A stretch of DNA of 64,000 nucleotides from assembly GCF_002904295.1 (NCBI RefSeq), contig NZ_PPHG01000001.1, positions 1-64,000 of the forward strand, written 5' to 3'. A program made the translations under genes and the position numbers. Under the pieces are notes generated by a model that saw only the letters and a program-made list of their open reading frames with translations, did not search any database and was not told where the DNA came from. Below, one piece after another: positions 1 through 11,050 of this stretch (position 1 is the stretch's first letter; every line of letters starts with the position of its first letter). This DNA comes from Amycolatopsis sp. CA-128772. GTDB lineage: Bacteria > Actinomycetota > Actinomycetes > Mycobacteriales > Pseudonocardiaceae.

Positions 1-2680
<2,680 letters not shown>

Positions 2681-2751
2681 CGAAGATGTTGCGCATCCAC
2701 TCTACGGTTCTGAAACACCACGCCGGTGAACGGTGTGTGTTGTTTCGGAGT

Positions 2752-2870
2752 GTTTCGGTGGTTTTAGCGTCAGGGAAACGCCCGGTCCCATTCCGAACCC
2801 GGAAGCTAAGCCTGACAGCGCCGATGGTACTGCAACCGAAGGGTTGTGGGAGAGTAGGACACCGCCGAAC
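2752..2870 (+). rRNA. rrf: 5S ribosomal RNA
   Basis: A molecule of about 119 nt with the 5S core CCCATTCCGAACCCGGAAG and the 3' segment GGGAGAGTAGGACACCGCC. The terminal helix forms between TTCGGTGG (2754-2761) and CCGCCGAA (2862-2869). It lies about 70 nt after the 23S end, the standard rRNA operon order. The ends are placed by the helix and may be off by one or two bases. Confidence 0.95.
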
Positions 2871-2878
2871 TTACCTTC

Positions 2879-2926
2879 CGTACGGCCCGTTAGGATAGCC
2901 AGTTGGCTGCCCTAGCGGGCCGTACG
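2879..2926 (+). terminator. rRNA operon terminator hairpin
   Basis: CGTACGGCCCGTTAGG (2879-2894) pairs with CCTAGCGGGCCGTACG (2911-2926) with one G:U pair. Inside it, AGCCA/TGGCT forms a second small stem. It follows the 5S gene by 8 nt and precedes the next coding sequence, so it most likely ends rRNA transcription. No long T run follows, as is common in high-GC actinobacteria. Confidence 0.85.
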
Positions 2927-2965
2927 CGTATGTCCAGAACAAGATTTTTCATGGCAGGAGGCCAG

Positions 2966-5173
2966 GTGTCCGAGTTCGGTCGACGAGACTCAAGCGATGA
3001 TGGGTCCGGCCGGTCGGCACGTCGGGACGAAGGCTCCCGGGGCCGGTCGGACGGACCCCGGAAGAGCCAGGGCGGCGCGCGGCAGGACCGCGGCGGCCGC
3101 GACGGCGGTTACCAGGGGCGTCCGCGCCGTGACGACCGCGGTGTCCGCGGGGGCGGCAAGCCTTTCCACGGCGGCGACGGTGCCCGCGACCGCGACCAGC
3201 GCGGCGGATACGCAGGTCAGAGCCGCGCTTCCGGCGACCGCGACGACCGCCGGGGCGGCTACGGCAGCCGTGACACGGGTGGCCGTCCGGGCGCCGGCCG
3301 GTACTCCGACGGTCCGAGCCGCTCCGGCGGCGGCCGTTACGAGGACCGGGGCAACAGCCGCGCCGGCACGCGCAACGACAAGCCGGGCCGCTCCTCCGAC
3401 GACCGCGGTGGCCGCCCCCAGGGCAAGTCCTCGCACGGCGACCGTAAGCCCCGCTGGGACAACCGCCGCGACGACGACCGCAGCAGCCGCCCCGGCGGTT
3501 TCCGCTCGGACGACCGTGGCCGCGGCCGGGATGACGACCGCGGCGGCCGGCCCGGTGGCTTCCGCTCGGACGACCGCGGTAGCCGCTCGGGTGGCTTCCG
3601 CTCGGACGACCGCGGTAGCCGCTCGGGTGGCTACCGTCCGGACGACCGGGGCCGCGGCGGCAGCGACCGCCGCGATGAGGACCGTGGTTCCCGTACCGGT
3701 GGGTTCCGCTCGGACGACCGCAGCCGCGGCGGTAGCGACCGTCGCGACGATTCCCGCGGCGGCTATCAGGGCCGCGATGACCGTGGCCCTCGGACGGGTG
3801 GTTTCCGTTCGGATGACCGCGGCCGGGGCGACCGTCGCGATGACTCGCGCGGCAGCTACCAGCGGCGCGACGACGACCGCGGCCCCCGTACCGGTGGGTT
3901 CCGCTCGGATGACCGTGGCCGCAGTGGTAGCGACCGCCGGGACGATTCCCGCGGTGGCTACCAGGGGCGCGATGACCGTGGCCCTCGGACGGGTGGGTTC
4001 CGCTCCGACGACCGCAGCCGCAGTGGCAGCGACCGCCGGGACGATTCGCGCGGTGGCTACCAGGGGCGCGATGACCGTGGCCCTCGGACGGGTGGGTTCC
4101 GCTCCGACGACCGCAGCCGCAGTGGCAGCGACCGTCGCGATGACTCGCGTGGCAGCTACCAGCGGCGCGATGACGACCGCGGCCCCCGCACCGGTGGCGC
4201 CCGCAGCGACGATTCGCGTGGCGAACGCGGCACTTACCAGCGCCGCGACGACAACCGCGGCGAGCGTGGCAGCTACCAGCGCCGCGACGACGACTCCCGC
4301 GGCGAGCGCACCGGCGGCGGCGCCGGTGCCGGTGCCAGTGCCAGTGCCAGTGCCAGTGCCGGTAAGCGCTACGACCGTGACAGCCGCAGCCAAAGCGACC
4401 GGCCCCGGCGGGACCCGCGGCCCAAGGTTGGTGGCCCGCTCGACGACGAAGCCCTCGCCAAGGAACTCCTGGAAGCGCCCGAACTGCCCGAGGACATCGA
4501 GTTCTCCGACCTCGACGAGGAGGTCCGCCGGGAGCTGCGAACCCTGCCGAAGGGCCTGGCCGAGACCGTCGGGAAGCACCTCGTCGCCGCCGGGGGGCTG
4601 ATCGACAGCGATCCCGAAGCCGCGCTCGAGCACGCCAAGTACGCCAAGGCCAAGGCCTCGCGCGTGCCCATCGTGCGGGAAGCCCTCGGCCTGGTCGCCT
4701 ACCACGCCGGGAACTGGTCCGAAGCGCTCTCCGAACTGCGGGCCGTCCGGCGGATGACGCGCAGTGACGAGCACATCGCCATCATCGCCGACGCCGAACG
4801 AGCCCTCGGGCGGCCCGAGCGCGCGCTCGACCTGGCGAAGGAAACCGACACCGCGAAGCTGAACAAGGCCACGCAGGTCGAGCTCGCCATCGTCGCGGCC
4901 GGGGCGCGGCGGGACCTCGGGCAGCTCGATGCCGCCGTCGTCTCGCTGCAGGGTGACGACCTCAAGGCCGAGAAGCGCGACCCGTGGAGCGCTCGCCTCT
5001 TCTACGCCTACGCCGACAACCTCGAGGCCGCCGGGCGCAAGGACGAGGCCATCCGGTGGTTCCTCAACGCCGCCGAGGCCGACGCCGAGGACGAGACCGA
5101 CGCCGCCGAGCGGGCCGCCGACCTGTCCAACGAGAACGCCGGCGAGAAGGACACCGAAGCGACCGATGAGTGA
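2966..5173 (+). CDS. TPR protein with giant Arg/Gly/Asp-rich repeat N-terminus
   Basis: About 735 residues. Residues 1 to about 480 are low complexity (R, G, D, S, Y), built from repeats such as DDRGPRTGGFRSDD and RRDDSRGGYQGR; this resembles eukaryotic RGG regions and is predicted disordered. A short Gly-Ala/Ser-Ala tract follows. The last 250 residues or so are acidic, helical and tetratricopeptide-like, matching the position of M. tuberculosis Rv1691, which as I recall is a much shorter TPR protein. The GTG start at 2966 follows AGGAGG (2956-2961); an in-frame ATG at 2951 is the alternative. The TTG at 2903 lies inside the rRNA terminator and is unlikely. The stop overlaps the next start (ATGAGTGA). 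Function unknown; a role in RNA or ribosome binding is inference from composition and rRNA proximity. Confidence 0.88.
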   Translation: MSEFGRRDSSDDGSGRSARRDEGSRGRSDGPRKSQGGARQDRGGRDGGYQGRPRRDDRGVRGGGKPFHGGDGARDRDQRGGYAGQSRASGDRDDRRGGYGSRDTGGRPGAGRYSDGPSRSGGGRYEDRGNSRAGTRNDKPGRSSDDRGGRPQGKSSHGDRKPRWDNRRDDDRSSRPGGFRSDDRGRGRDDDRGGRPGGFRSDDRGSRSGGFRSDDRGSRSGGYRPDDRGRGGSDRRDEDRGSRTGGFRSDDRSRGGSDRRDDSRGGYQGRDDRGPRTGGFRSDDRGRGDRRDDSRGSYQRRDDDRGPRTGGFRSDDRGRSGSDRRDDSRGGYQGRDDRGPRTGGFRSDDRSRSGSDRRDDSRGGYQGRDDRGPRTGGFRSDDRSRSGSDRRDDSRGSYQRRDDDRGPRTGGARSDDSRGERGTYQRRDDNRGERGSYQRRDDDSRGERTGGGAGAGASASASASAGKRYDRDSRSQSDRPRRDPRPKVGGPLDDEALAKELLEAPELPEDIEFSDLDEEVRRELRTLPKGLAETVGKHLVAAGGLIDSDPEAALEHAKYAKAKASRVPIVREALGLVAYHAGNWSEALSELRAVRRMTRSDEHIAIIADAERALGRPERALDLAKETDTAKLNKATQVELAIVAAGARRDLGQLDAAVVSLQGDDLKAEKRDPWSARLFYAYADNLEAAGRKDEAIRWFLNAAEADAEDETDAAERAADLSNENAGEKDTEATDE
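3480..4320 (+). repeat. Tandem coding repeats of the RGG-like region
   Basis: Degenerate tandem repeats encode RSDDRG-containing units. Between 3953 and about 4150 the period is 99 bp (33 codons) and successive copies are nearly identical at DNA level, including synonymous positions. That suggests recent duplication or gene conversion. All units are multiples of three, so the frame is preserved. There are no unique spacers, so this is not a CRISPR array. Confidence 0.85.
4321..4362 (+). repeat. Hexanucleotide microsatellite (GGTGCC/AGTGCC)n
   Basis: Seven 6-bp units, GGTGCC or AGTGCC, encode alternating Gly-Ala and Ser-Ala between the disordered region and the TPR domain. Slippage would change linker length by two residues without breaking the frame. 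Confidence 0.85.
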
Positions 5174-6137
5174 CGCCCTCCTCGCGGCCTACGACGCGGT
5201 CCTCTTCGACCTCGACGGGACCGTCTACCACGGCACCCGGGTCATCCCGGGTGCCCCGGAGACGGTCCGGGCCGCGCGGGAGCACGGCACACCCGTCCGG
5301 TTCGTCACCAACAACGCCTCCAAGGCCCCGGACGAGGTCGTCGCGCACCTCACCGGGCTCGGCATGCCCGCCGGGACCGATGAGGTGCACACCAGCGCCC
5401 AGGCCGGCGTGCAGCTGCTGGAAGAACGGCTCGAGCCCGGCGCCGAGGTGCTCGTCGTCGGGACCGAGTCGCTCGCCGGCGAGGTCGCCGGGGCCGGGCT
5501 GAAGCCGGTGCGGGAAAACGGCGACGGCGTCCGGGCCGTCGTGCAGGGGCATTCGCCCGACAACACCTGGGCCGCGCTGGCCGAGGCATGCCTGGCCATC
5601 CGCGCCGGCGCGCTCTGGGTGGCCTGCAACGTCGACGCGACGCTGCCCAGCGAGCGGGGCCTGCTGCCCGGCAACGGCTCGATGGTGGCCGCGCTGCGCA
5701 CCGCCACCGACGTCGAACCGCTGGTCGCCGGGAAGCCGCAGCCACTGCTGTTCGAGACCGCCGCGCGGTCCGCCGGCGCGAGCCGTCCCCTGGTCGTCGG
5801 GGACCGGCTCGACACCGACATCGCCGGCGCGGTCGCCGCGGGCATCGACTCCCTGGTCGTGCTGTCCGGGGTCGCGACGCCGAAGCAGCTCATCGAGGCC
5901 GTCCCGGCCGAGCGGGCGACGTACCTCGCCGACGACCTGACCGCGCTCACCGAGCCGGCGGACGACCTCAAGGTCGGCCCGCGGCCGGGCTGGACCGTGT
6001 CCACCGACGGGGGCGTTCTCACCGCGACGGGTGACGGCGGCGACCTGGACCTGCTGCGCGCGCTGTGCCACACGGCCTGGGAGACCGGCGTCACCAAGCT
6101 CGGCGGCGACGCCGAAGCGCGGCTGGGCGACCGCTGA
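5166..6137 (+). CDS. HAD-superfamily phosphatase, NagD-like
   Basis: A 323-residue cytosolic HAD hydrolase of the NagD/4-nitrophenylphosphatase type (subclass IIA). Motif I DLDGT is at residues 15-19, with D15 the expected nucleophile and D17 the general acid. Motif II is VTNNAS; the Lys of motif III lies in VAGKPQP; motif IV is GDRLDTDIAGA. The ATG start overlaps the upstream stop by 8 nt, indicating translational coupling. The same order (Rv1692) occurs in mycobacteria. The substrate cannot be read from the sequence; glycerol phosphate or another small phosphoester is plausible from relatives. The long frame running upstream of 5166 is a frame shadow. Confidence 0.9.
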   Translation: MSDALLAAYDAVLFDLDGTVYHGTRVIPGAPETVRAAREHGTPVRFVTNNASKAPDEVVAHLTGLGMPAGTDEVHTSAQAGVQLLEERLEPGAEVLVVGTESLAGEVAGAGLKPVRENGDGVRAVVQGHSPDNTWAALAEACLAIRAGALWVACNVDATLPSERGLLPGNGSMVAALRTATDVEPLVAGKPQPLLFETAARSAGASRPLVVGDRLDTDIAGAVAAGIDSLVVLSGVATPKQLIEAVPAERATYLADDLTALTEPADDLKVGPRPGWTVSTDGGVLTATGDGGDLDLLRALCHTAWETGVTKLGGDAEARLGDR

Positions 6138-6154
6138 CTGATACCGTTCGCACC

Positions 6155-6352
6155 GTGCAGGACCATCCCTTCCCCGTCCCGGGCCCGCCGCCCGGTTCGT
6201 TCTCGCAAGCGACCGACCCGCGCGCCGGGATCGACGAAGCCGTCGCCGGGCTGGACGACCTGGACGCGCTGCCGCTCGCGGAGCACGTCGAGCGCTTCGA
6301 CGCCGTGCACACCGAGCTGACGGTCGCCCTGTCCAGCATCGACAAGGTCTGA
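6155..6352 (+). CDS. Small conserved protein (Rv1693-position), 65 aa
   Basis: A short acidic protein. The C-terminal half, AGLDDLDALPLAEHVERF onward, looks like a single helical hairpin; the N-terminus is proline-rich. GTG 6155 is chosen because it gives the right size for the small gene found between the phosphatase and tlyA in related actinobacteria. It sits 17 nt after the phosphatase stop and 5 nt before tlyA, so it is very probably co-transcribed. No catalytic motif, signal peptide or membrane segment is visible. Function unknown. Confidence 0.75.
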   Translation: MQDHPFPVPGPPPGSFSQATDPRAGIDEAVAGLDDLDALPLAEHVERFDAVHTELTVALSSIDKV

Positions 6353-6357
6353 TCGGC

Positions 6358-7200
6358 GTGCCCAAGCGGGCCCGCCTCGACGCGGAACTGGTTCGGCGCG
6401 GCCTCGCCCGGTCGCGGGAACAGGCCTCCGCCCTGATCACCGGCGGCAAGGTCACCGTCCGCGGCATGGTCGCGGCCAAGCCCGCCACCGGTGTGGAGTC
6501 CGACGCGCCCATCGTGGTCAGGGACGAAGACGACCCCGGCTGGGCCTCCCGGGGCGCGCACAAGCTGCTCGGCGCGCTGGAGGCGTTCACGGACCTGACC
6601 GTCGAAGGCAAGCGCTGCCTGGACGCCGGCGCGTCCACCGGCGGGTTCACGGACGTGCTGCTGAGGAACGGCGCCGCGACCGTGATCGCCGCCGACGTGG
6701 GCCGTGGCCTGCTCGACTGGCGGATCCGCACCGACGAACGGGTAGTGGTCATGGATCGGACCAACGTCCGCAACCTCGGCCCCGACGACCTCGGCGGGCC
6801 GGTCGACCTCGTCGTCGGCGATCTCTCGTTCATCTCGCTCAAGCTCGTCCTGCCGGCCCTGGCCGCCTGCGCGCGCGAAGGCGCCGACCTGGTGCCGATG
6901 GTGAAACCGCAGTTCGAGGTGGGCAAGGACCGCCTCGGCAGCGGCGGGGTCGTCCGCGACCCGGAACTGCGTGCGGAGTCCGTGCTCACCGTCATCGACG
7001 AGGCCGCGAAACTCGGGCTCGCGCTGCACGGGGTCACCGCCAGCCCGCTGCCCGGGCCGTCCGGGAACGTCGAGTACTTCGTGTGGCTCAGGAAAGCCTG
7101 TGTCACCGAGGAACGTGTGGCCGAGTCCACTGTGGACGCGGTAGACAGGTCCGAGGCCGAGCGGCTCGTCCGGACCGCCGTCGAGGAAGGGCCCGCATGA
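6358..7200 (+). CDS. tlyA: TlyA-type rRNA 2'-O-methyltransferase
   Basis: 280 residues. An N-terminal S4 RNA-binding domain (about residues 1-60, RARLDAELVRRGLARS) is followed by an FtsJ-like Rossmann methyltransferase with SAM motif LDAGASTGGFTDVLL (about 88-102). Catalytic candidates are D155 in GDLSF, K183 in MVKPQFEVGK and the Glu of NVEYF. Family members 2'-O-methylate 16S C1409 and 23S C1920, which supports capreomycin/viomycin binding; mycobacterial TlyA also has reported haemolytic activity. GTG start; the stop overlaps the NAD kinase ATG by 3 nt. Normal length. Confidence 0.94.
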   Translation: MPKRARLDAELVRRGLARSREQASALITGGKVTVRGMVAAKPATGVESDAPIVVRDEDDPGWASRGAHKLLGALEAFTDLTVEGKRCLDAGASTGGFTDVLLRNGAATVIAADVGRGLLDWRIRTDERVVVMDRTNVRNLGPDDLGGPVDLVVGDLSFISLKLVLPALAACAREGADLVPMVKPQFEVGKDRLGSGGVVRDPELRAESVLTVIDEAAKLGLALHGVTASPLPGPSGNVEYFVWLRKACVTEERVAESTVDAVDRSEAERLVRTAVEEGPA

Positions 7201-8123
7201 CCACCGAACGTGAAGTGCTCCTCATGGTGCATCCCGATCGCGAAGCGACCGGCGAAGCCGCGCGCGAGGTTTCGGCGCGCTTCGCCAAGGCCGGCATCCG
7301 GATCCGGGTGACCGACCACGACGTCTGCGCGCTGATCAGCCCCGAGGAGCACGGCGTCGGCGCGACCTGCACCGTCGTCGACCCGGACGACAACCCCGCC
7401 GACGGCGTCGAGCTGGTCTTCGTCCTCGGCGGCGACGGCACGCTGCTGCGCGCGGCCGAGCTGGCCCGGCCCGCCCGGGTGCCGGTGCTCGGCGTGAACC
7501 TCGGGCGCGTCGGGTTCCTCGCCGAGGCCGATTCCGACGCGCTGGCCGACACCGTCCAGCGGGTCGTCGACGGCGACTACCAGGTCGAAGAGCGGATGAC
7601 CATCGACGTCACCGTCACCCACGACGGCGAAGAGGTCGCCCGCACCTGGGCGCTCAACGAAGCCAGCGTGGAGAAGAGCACCCGTGAACGGGTCCTGGAC
7701 GCGCTGATCGAGGTCGACGGCCGTCCGGTGTCCGCCTTCGGCTGCGACGGTGTGCTGTGCGCCACACCGACCGGCTCGACCGCGTACGCGTTCTCGGCGG
7801 GCGGCCCGATCATCTGGCCCGACGTCCAGGCGCTGCTGGTGGTGCCGAGCAACGCGCACGCGATGTTCGCCCGGCCGCTGGTCGTCTCCCGCGACTCGGT
7901 GATCACCGTCGGGATCGACCCGGACGGCTCGTCGGCCGTCCTGACCTGCGACGGAACCCGGCCGATCGACCTGCCGCCGGGCGCGCGGGTGCGCGTGACC
8001 TGCGGCAAGACGCCGGTGCGGCTGGTCCGGCTGTGGGACGGGCCGTTCACCGACCGCCTGGTGCAGAAGTTCTCGCTGCCGGTGAAGAGCTGGCGGGAGC
8101 GGCACGCGCGCCCCTGTGAATAA
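7197..8123 (+). CDS. nadK: NAD kinase
   Basis: 308 residues. Phosphorylates NAD+ to NADP+ in the cytosol. The diagnostic GGDGT motif is at residues 78-82, with D80 the expected catalytic Asp. NLGRVGFLAE and the glycine-rich GSTAYAFSAGGPI of the C-terminal domain follow. The ATG overlaps the tlyA stop. Order tlyA-nadK-recN is conserved in actinobacteria. No unusual residues seen. Confidence 0.96.
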   Translation: MTTEREVLLMVHPDREATGEAAREVSARFAKAGIRIRVTDHDVCALISPEEHGVGATCTVVDPDDNPADGVELVFVLGGDGTLLRAAELARPARVPVLGVNLGRVGFLAEADSDALADTVQRVVDGDYQVEERMTIDVTVTHDGEEVARTWALNEASVEKSTRERVLDALIEVDGRPVSAFGCDGVLCATPTGSTAYAFSAGGPIIWPDVQALLVVPSNAHAMFARPLVVSRDSVITVGIDPDGSSAVLTCDGTRPIDLPPGARVRVTCGKTPVRLVRLWDGPFTDRLVQKFSLPVKSWRERHARPCE

Positions 8124-8141
8124 GACCGCTGGGCGATTCGT

Positions 8142-8157
8142 TCGAACATATCGGCGA
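8142..8157. promoter_or_regulatory. Possible degenerate LexA (SOS) box upstream of recN
   Basis: TCGAACATATCGGCGA has a perfect actinobacterial LexA half-site TCGAAC and the right 4-nt spacer. The second half keeps only the CGA of GTTCGA. It lies in the 89-nt gap between nadK and recN, the right place for SOS control. The weak second arm makes it a candidate only. Confidence 0.35.
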
Positions 8158-8212
8158 CGCGCCGGGTGCCCGCGCGCGCAGAGTGTCGGTGGGGGCCGCT
8201 ACCGTAGGCGGC

Positions 8213-9994
8213 GTGCTGGCCGAGATGCGCATCCAGGGCCTCGGAGTCATCGAGGACGCCCTGCTGGAACTGCACGCGGGCTTCACCGTCGTGACCGGTG
8301 AGACGGGTGCGGGCAAGACCATGGTCGTCACCGGGCTGCACCTGCTGTCCGGCGGCCGCGCCGAGGTGTCCAAGGTCCGGACGGGGATGCTCAAGGCGTT
8401 CGTCGAAGGACGGTTCACCTACGCCGGCGTCGAAGGCGCCGAGCGGATCGTCGCCGATTCGGGCGCGGACGTGGACGAGGACGGCAGCGTGATCGCGCTG
8501 CGCGCGGTCGCCGTCGACGGGCGGTCACGCGCCCACCTCGGCGGCCGGTCCGTGCCGGTCGGCGTGCTCGGGGAGCTGTCCGAGCAGCTCATCGCGGTGC
8601 ACGGGCAAAACGACCAGCTGCGGCTGCTGCGCCCGGCCGAGCAGCGTGCGGTCATCGACCGGTTCGCCGGTGACGCGGTGGCGAAGCCGCTGAGCGCCTA
8701 CCAGGAGATCCGGTCCGAGTGGCTGGCGGTGATCGCCGAGCTGACCGAGCGCTCGACGCGCTCGCGGGAGATGGCCCAGCAGGCCGACCTGCTCAAGCAC
8801 GGGCTCACCGAGATCGACGCGGTCGCGCCGGAGCCGGGCGAGGACGCCGAGCTCACCGCGCAGATCAAGCGGCTCGCGGCGGTCGACGAGCTGCGCGCGG
8901 CCGCGACCGAGGCGCACGTCGCCGTGTCGGGCTCGCCGGACGGCGACCCGGACGCGCCGGGTGCGGCCGGCCTGGTCTCCGAGGCGCTGCGGCGGCTTTC
9001 GACGTCGGAGGACGCCGTGCTGCGCGAACTGGCGCCGCGGCTGGAGGAGGCGTCGGTGCTGCTCGCCGACGTCGGGGCCGAGCTGGGCAGCTACGTCGAG
9101 ACGCTGGACGCCGACCCGGCGCTGCTGGAGAAGGTGCTGGCCCGCCAGTCCGACCTGAAGAGGCTGACCCGCAAGTATGCGGCGGACGTCGACGGCGTGC
9201 TGGCCTGGGCCGACGACGCCCGGCGCCGGCTGGAAACCATGGACACCTCGGAAGAGGCGCTGGCCGAGCTCGCGATGCAGCGTGACCAGCTGGCGGTCCA
9301 GCTGGCGGCGCACGCGGGCGAGGTTTCGGCCGCGCGGGAGAAGGCGGCGGCCGAGCTGGCCGCGGAGATCACCCGCGAGCTGTCGGGGCTGGCGATGGGC
9401 CAGGCCGCGATCGACGTGACGGTCGAGCAGCGCCCGGCCGAGCACGGCGACACGCACGCGCTGACCATCGACGGCCGCGCGGTGCACGCGGGCGCGGACG
9501 GCGTCGACGACGTCGAGCTGCTCCTGCGCGCCCACGACGGCGCACCGCCGCTGCCGGTGCACAAGGCCGCGTCGGGTGGTGAGCTGTCGCGGGTGATGCT
9601 GGCGATCGAGGTGGTCCTGGCGCATGCGGACACGGTCCAGACGCTGGTGTTCGACGAGGTCGACGCGGGTGTGGGCGGCCGCGCGGCGGTCGAGATCGGC
9701 CGCCGGCTGGCCCGGCTGGCGCGCACGCACCAGGTCCTGGTGGTGACGCACCTGCCGCAGGTCGCCGCGTTCGCGGACCAGCACCTGGTGGTGGACAAGG
9801 GCCACAGCGGCGGCGTCACGCGCAGCGGCGTGAAGAACCTGAGCTCGACCGAGCGGGTGAGCGAGCTGGCGCGGATGCTCGCGGGCATGGACAACGAGAC
9901 GGGCCGGGCGCACGCGGAGGAGCTGCTGGCGACGGCCGAGAAGGACAAGACCGAGTTCGAGCCCAAGAAGAAGCGCGCGGCGAAGAAGAAGTAG
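8213..9994 (+). CDS. recN: DNA repair protein RecN
   Basis: 593 residues. An SMC-like ATPase that acts at double-strand breaks during recombinational repair. Walker A GETGAGKT is at about 29-36, a long alpha-helical coiled-coil spans the middle, the ABC signature-like SGGELSR comes next, and Walker B LVFDEVDAGVGG is near 478-488. GTG 8213 gives the family N-terminus MLAEMRIQGLG; an in-frame upstream start at 8183 adds residues not seen in homologues. A lysine-rich tail (PKKKRAAKKK) is typical of actinobacteria. Confidence 0.95.
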   Translation: MLAEMRIQGLGVIEDALLELHAGFTVVTGETGAGKTMVVTGLHLLSGGRAEVSKVRTGMLKAFVEGRFTYAGVEGAERIVADSGADVDEDGSVIALRAVAVDGRSRAHLGGRSVPVGVLGELSEQLIAVHGQNDQLRLLRPAEQRAVIDRFAGDAVAKPLSAYQEIRSEWLAVIAELTERSTRSREMAQQADLLKHGLTEIDAVAPEPGEDAELTAQIKRLAAVDELRAAATEAHVAVSGSPDGDPDAPGAAGLVSEALRRLSTSEDAVLRELAPRLEEASVLLADVGAELGSYVETLDADPALLEKVLARQSDLKRLTRKYAADVDGVLAWADDARRRLETMDTSEEALAELAMQRDQLAVQLAAHAGEVSAAREKAAAELAAEITRELSGLAMGQAAIDVTVEQRPAEHGDTHALTIDGRAVHAGADGVDDVELLLRAHDGAPPLPVHKAASGGELSRVMLAIEVVLAHADTVQTLVFDEVDAGVGGRAAVEIGRRLARLARTHQVLVVTHLPQVAAFADQHLVVDKGHSGGVTRSGVKNLSSTERVSELARMLAGMDNETGRAHAEELLATAEKDKTEFEPKKKRAAKKK

Positions 9995-10063
9995 CCGCCC
10001 GGGGAAATACTCTCCGCCTCCCGGCAGTTGCCGTGACGACTGCAGGCGAAGAAAGGACCCCCG

Positions 10064-11050
10064 ATGCGCGCGGTGGTGCTCCGTGAACCCGGCCCCGTCG
10101 AGAACCTCGAACTGACCGAGCTGCCGCTGCCGGCGGTGAAACCCGGCTGGGTGCGGATCGCCGTGAAGGCGTTCGGCCTCAACCGGTCCGAGCTGCACAC
10201 CCGGCTCGGGCTGGCCGAAGGCGTCACCTTCCCGCGGGTGCCCGGGATCGAGGCCGTCGGGGTCGTCGACGCCGGTGCCGGCTTCGCGCCGGGACAGCAG
10301 GTCGCCACCATGATGGGCGGCATGGGCCGCACCTTCGACGGCGGCTACGCCGAATACACGCTGGTCCCGGCGAACCAGGTCATCCCGTTCCGCAGCGACC
10401 TGCCGTGGGAGGTCATCGGCCAGGTCCCGGAGACGCTGCAGACCGCGTACGGCTCGCTCACCACCGGCCTCGACCTGCAGGACGGCCAGACGCTGCTGAT
10501 CCGCGGCGGCACGTCCGCCCTCGGGTTCGCCACCGCGACCCTGGCGAAGGACCTCGGCGCCACCGTCTTCGCGACCACCCGGCAGCCCGGAAGGCTCGAA
10601 ACCCTGCGCGAACACGGCGTCGACCACCCTGTCCTCGACGACGGTGACGTCGCCGCGCAGGTCCGGAAGATCGCGCCCGACGGCGTCGACGCCGCACTCG
10701 AACTGGTCGGCACCCCGACCCTGCCGGACACCCTGAACGCCACCCGCGTGCACGGCACGGTCTGCTTCGCCGGCATGTTGTCCAACCAGTGGACGATCTC
10801 GAACTTCTATCCGATCGGCTACCTTCCGGACGGCGTGCGGTTGACCGCTTATGGTGGGGAGGCGGACGACCTGCCCGCCTCCGTCCTCCAGCGCTACCTC
10901 GACCGGATCGCGGCCGGCGAAGCCAGCCTCGGCCCGGCGAAGGTGTACCCGATGGCGGAGATCCGGCAGGCGCACGACGACCTGGAGCACAACCGGACGG
11001 CGGGCAAGCTCGTCGTGCTTACCGGCCGAGCGGAGGGAGCCGCCCCGTGA
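10064..11050 (+). CDS. Zinc-independent MDR oxidoreductase (quinone oxidoreductase-like)
   Basis: 328 residues of the medium-chain dehydrogenase/reductase superfamily: a GroES-like N-terminal domain (FGLNRSELHTRLG, then PGIEAVGVV) and a Rossmann domain (LLIRGGTSALGFATATLAKDLGA, near 145-165). The Cys/His ligands of zinc alcohol dehydrogenases are absent, so an NADPH-dependent quinone or enone reductase is more likely. ATG 10064 follows GAAAGGA. The stop overlaps the next GTG by 4 nt, so the two genes are coupled. They interrupt the conserved recN-steA order and are probably a later insertion. Substrate unknown. Confidence 0.85.
   Translation: MRAVVLREPGPVENLELTELPLPAVKPGWVRIAVKAFGLNRSELHTRLGLAEGVTFPRVPGIEAVGVVDAGAGFAPGQQVATMMGGMGRTFDGGYAEYTLVPANQVIPFRSDLPWEVIGQVPETLQTAYGSLTTGLDLQDGQTLLIRGGTSALGFATATLAKDLGATVFATTRQPGRLETLREHGVDHPVLDDGDVAAQVRKIAPDGVDAALELVGTPTLPDTLNATRVHGTVCFAGMLSNQWTISNFYPIGYLPDGVRLTAYGGEADDLPASVLQRYLDRIAAGEASLGPAKVYPMAEIRQAHDDLEHNRTAGKLVVLTGRAEGAAP

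Noticed and set aside
2903..2965. Upstream start of the TPR protein inside the rRNA terminator
   Set aside because: The TTG lies in the terminator hairpin and has no ribosome-binding site; GTG 2966 follows AGGAGG.
3480..4320. CRISPR-like direct repeats
   Set aside because: Repeats are contiguous, in frame and without unique spacers; they encode protein repeats.
5064..8105. A 1013-codon minus-strand frame across the phosphatase, tlyA and nadK
   Set aside because: It is the mirror of three well-supported plus-strand genes and shows no recognisable domain.
8183..8212. Longer RecN start at 8183
   Set aside because: The added residues do not match the family N-terminus, which fits GTG 8213.
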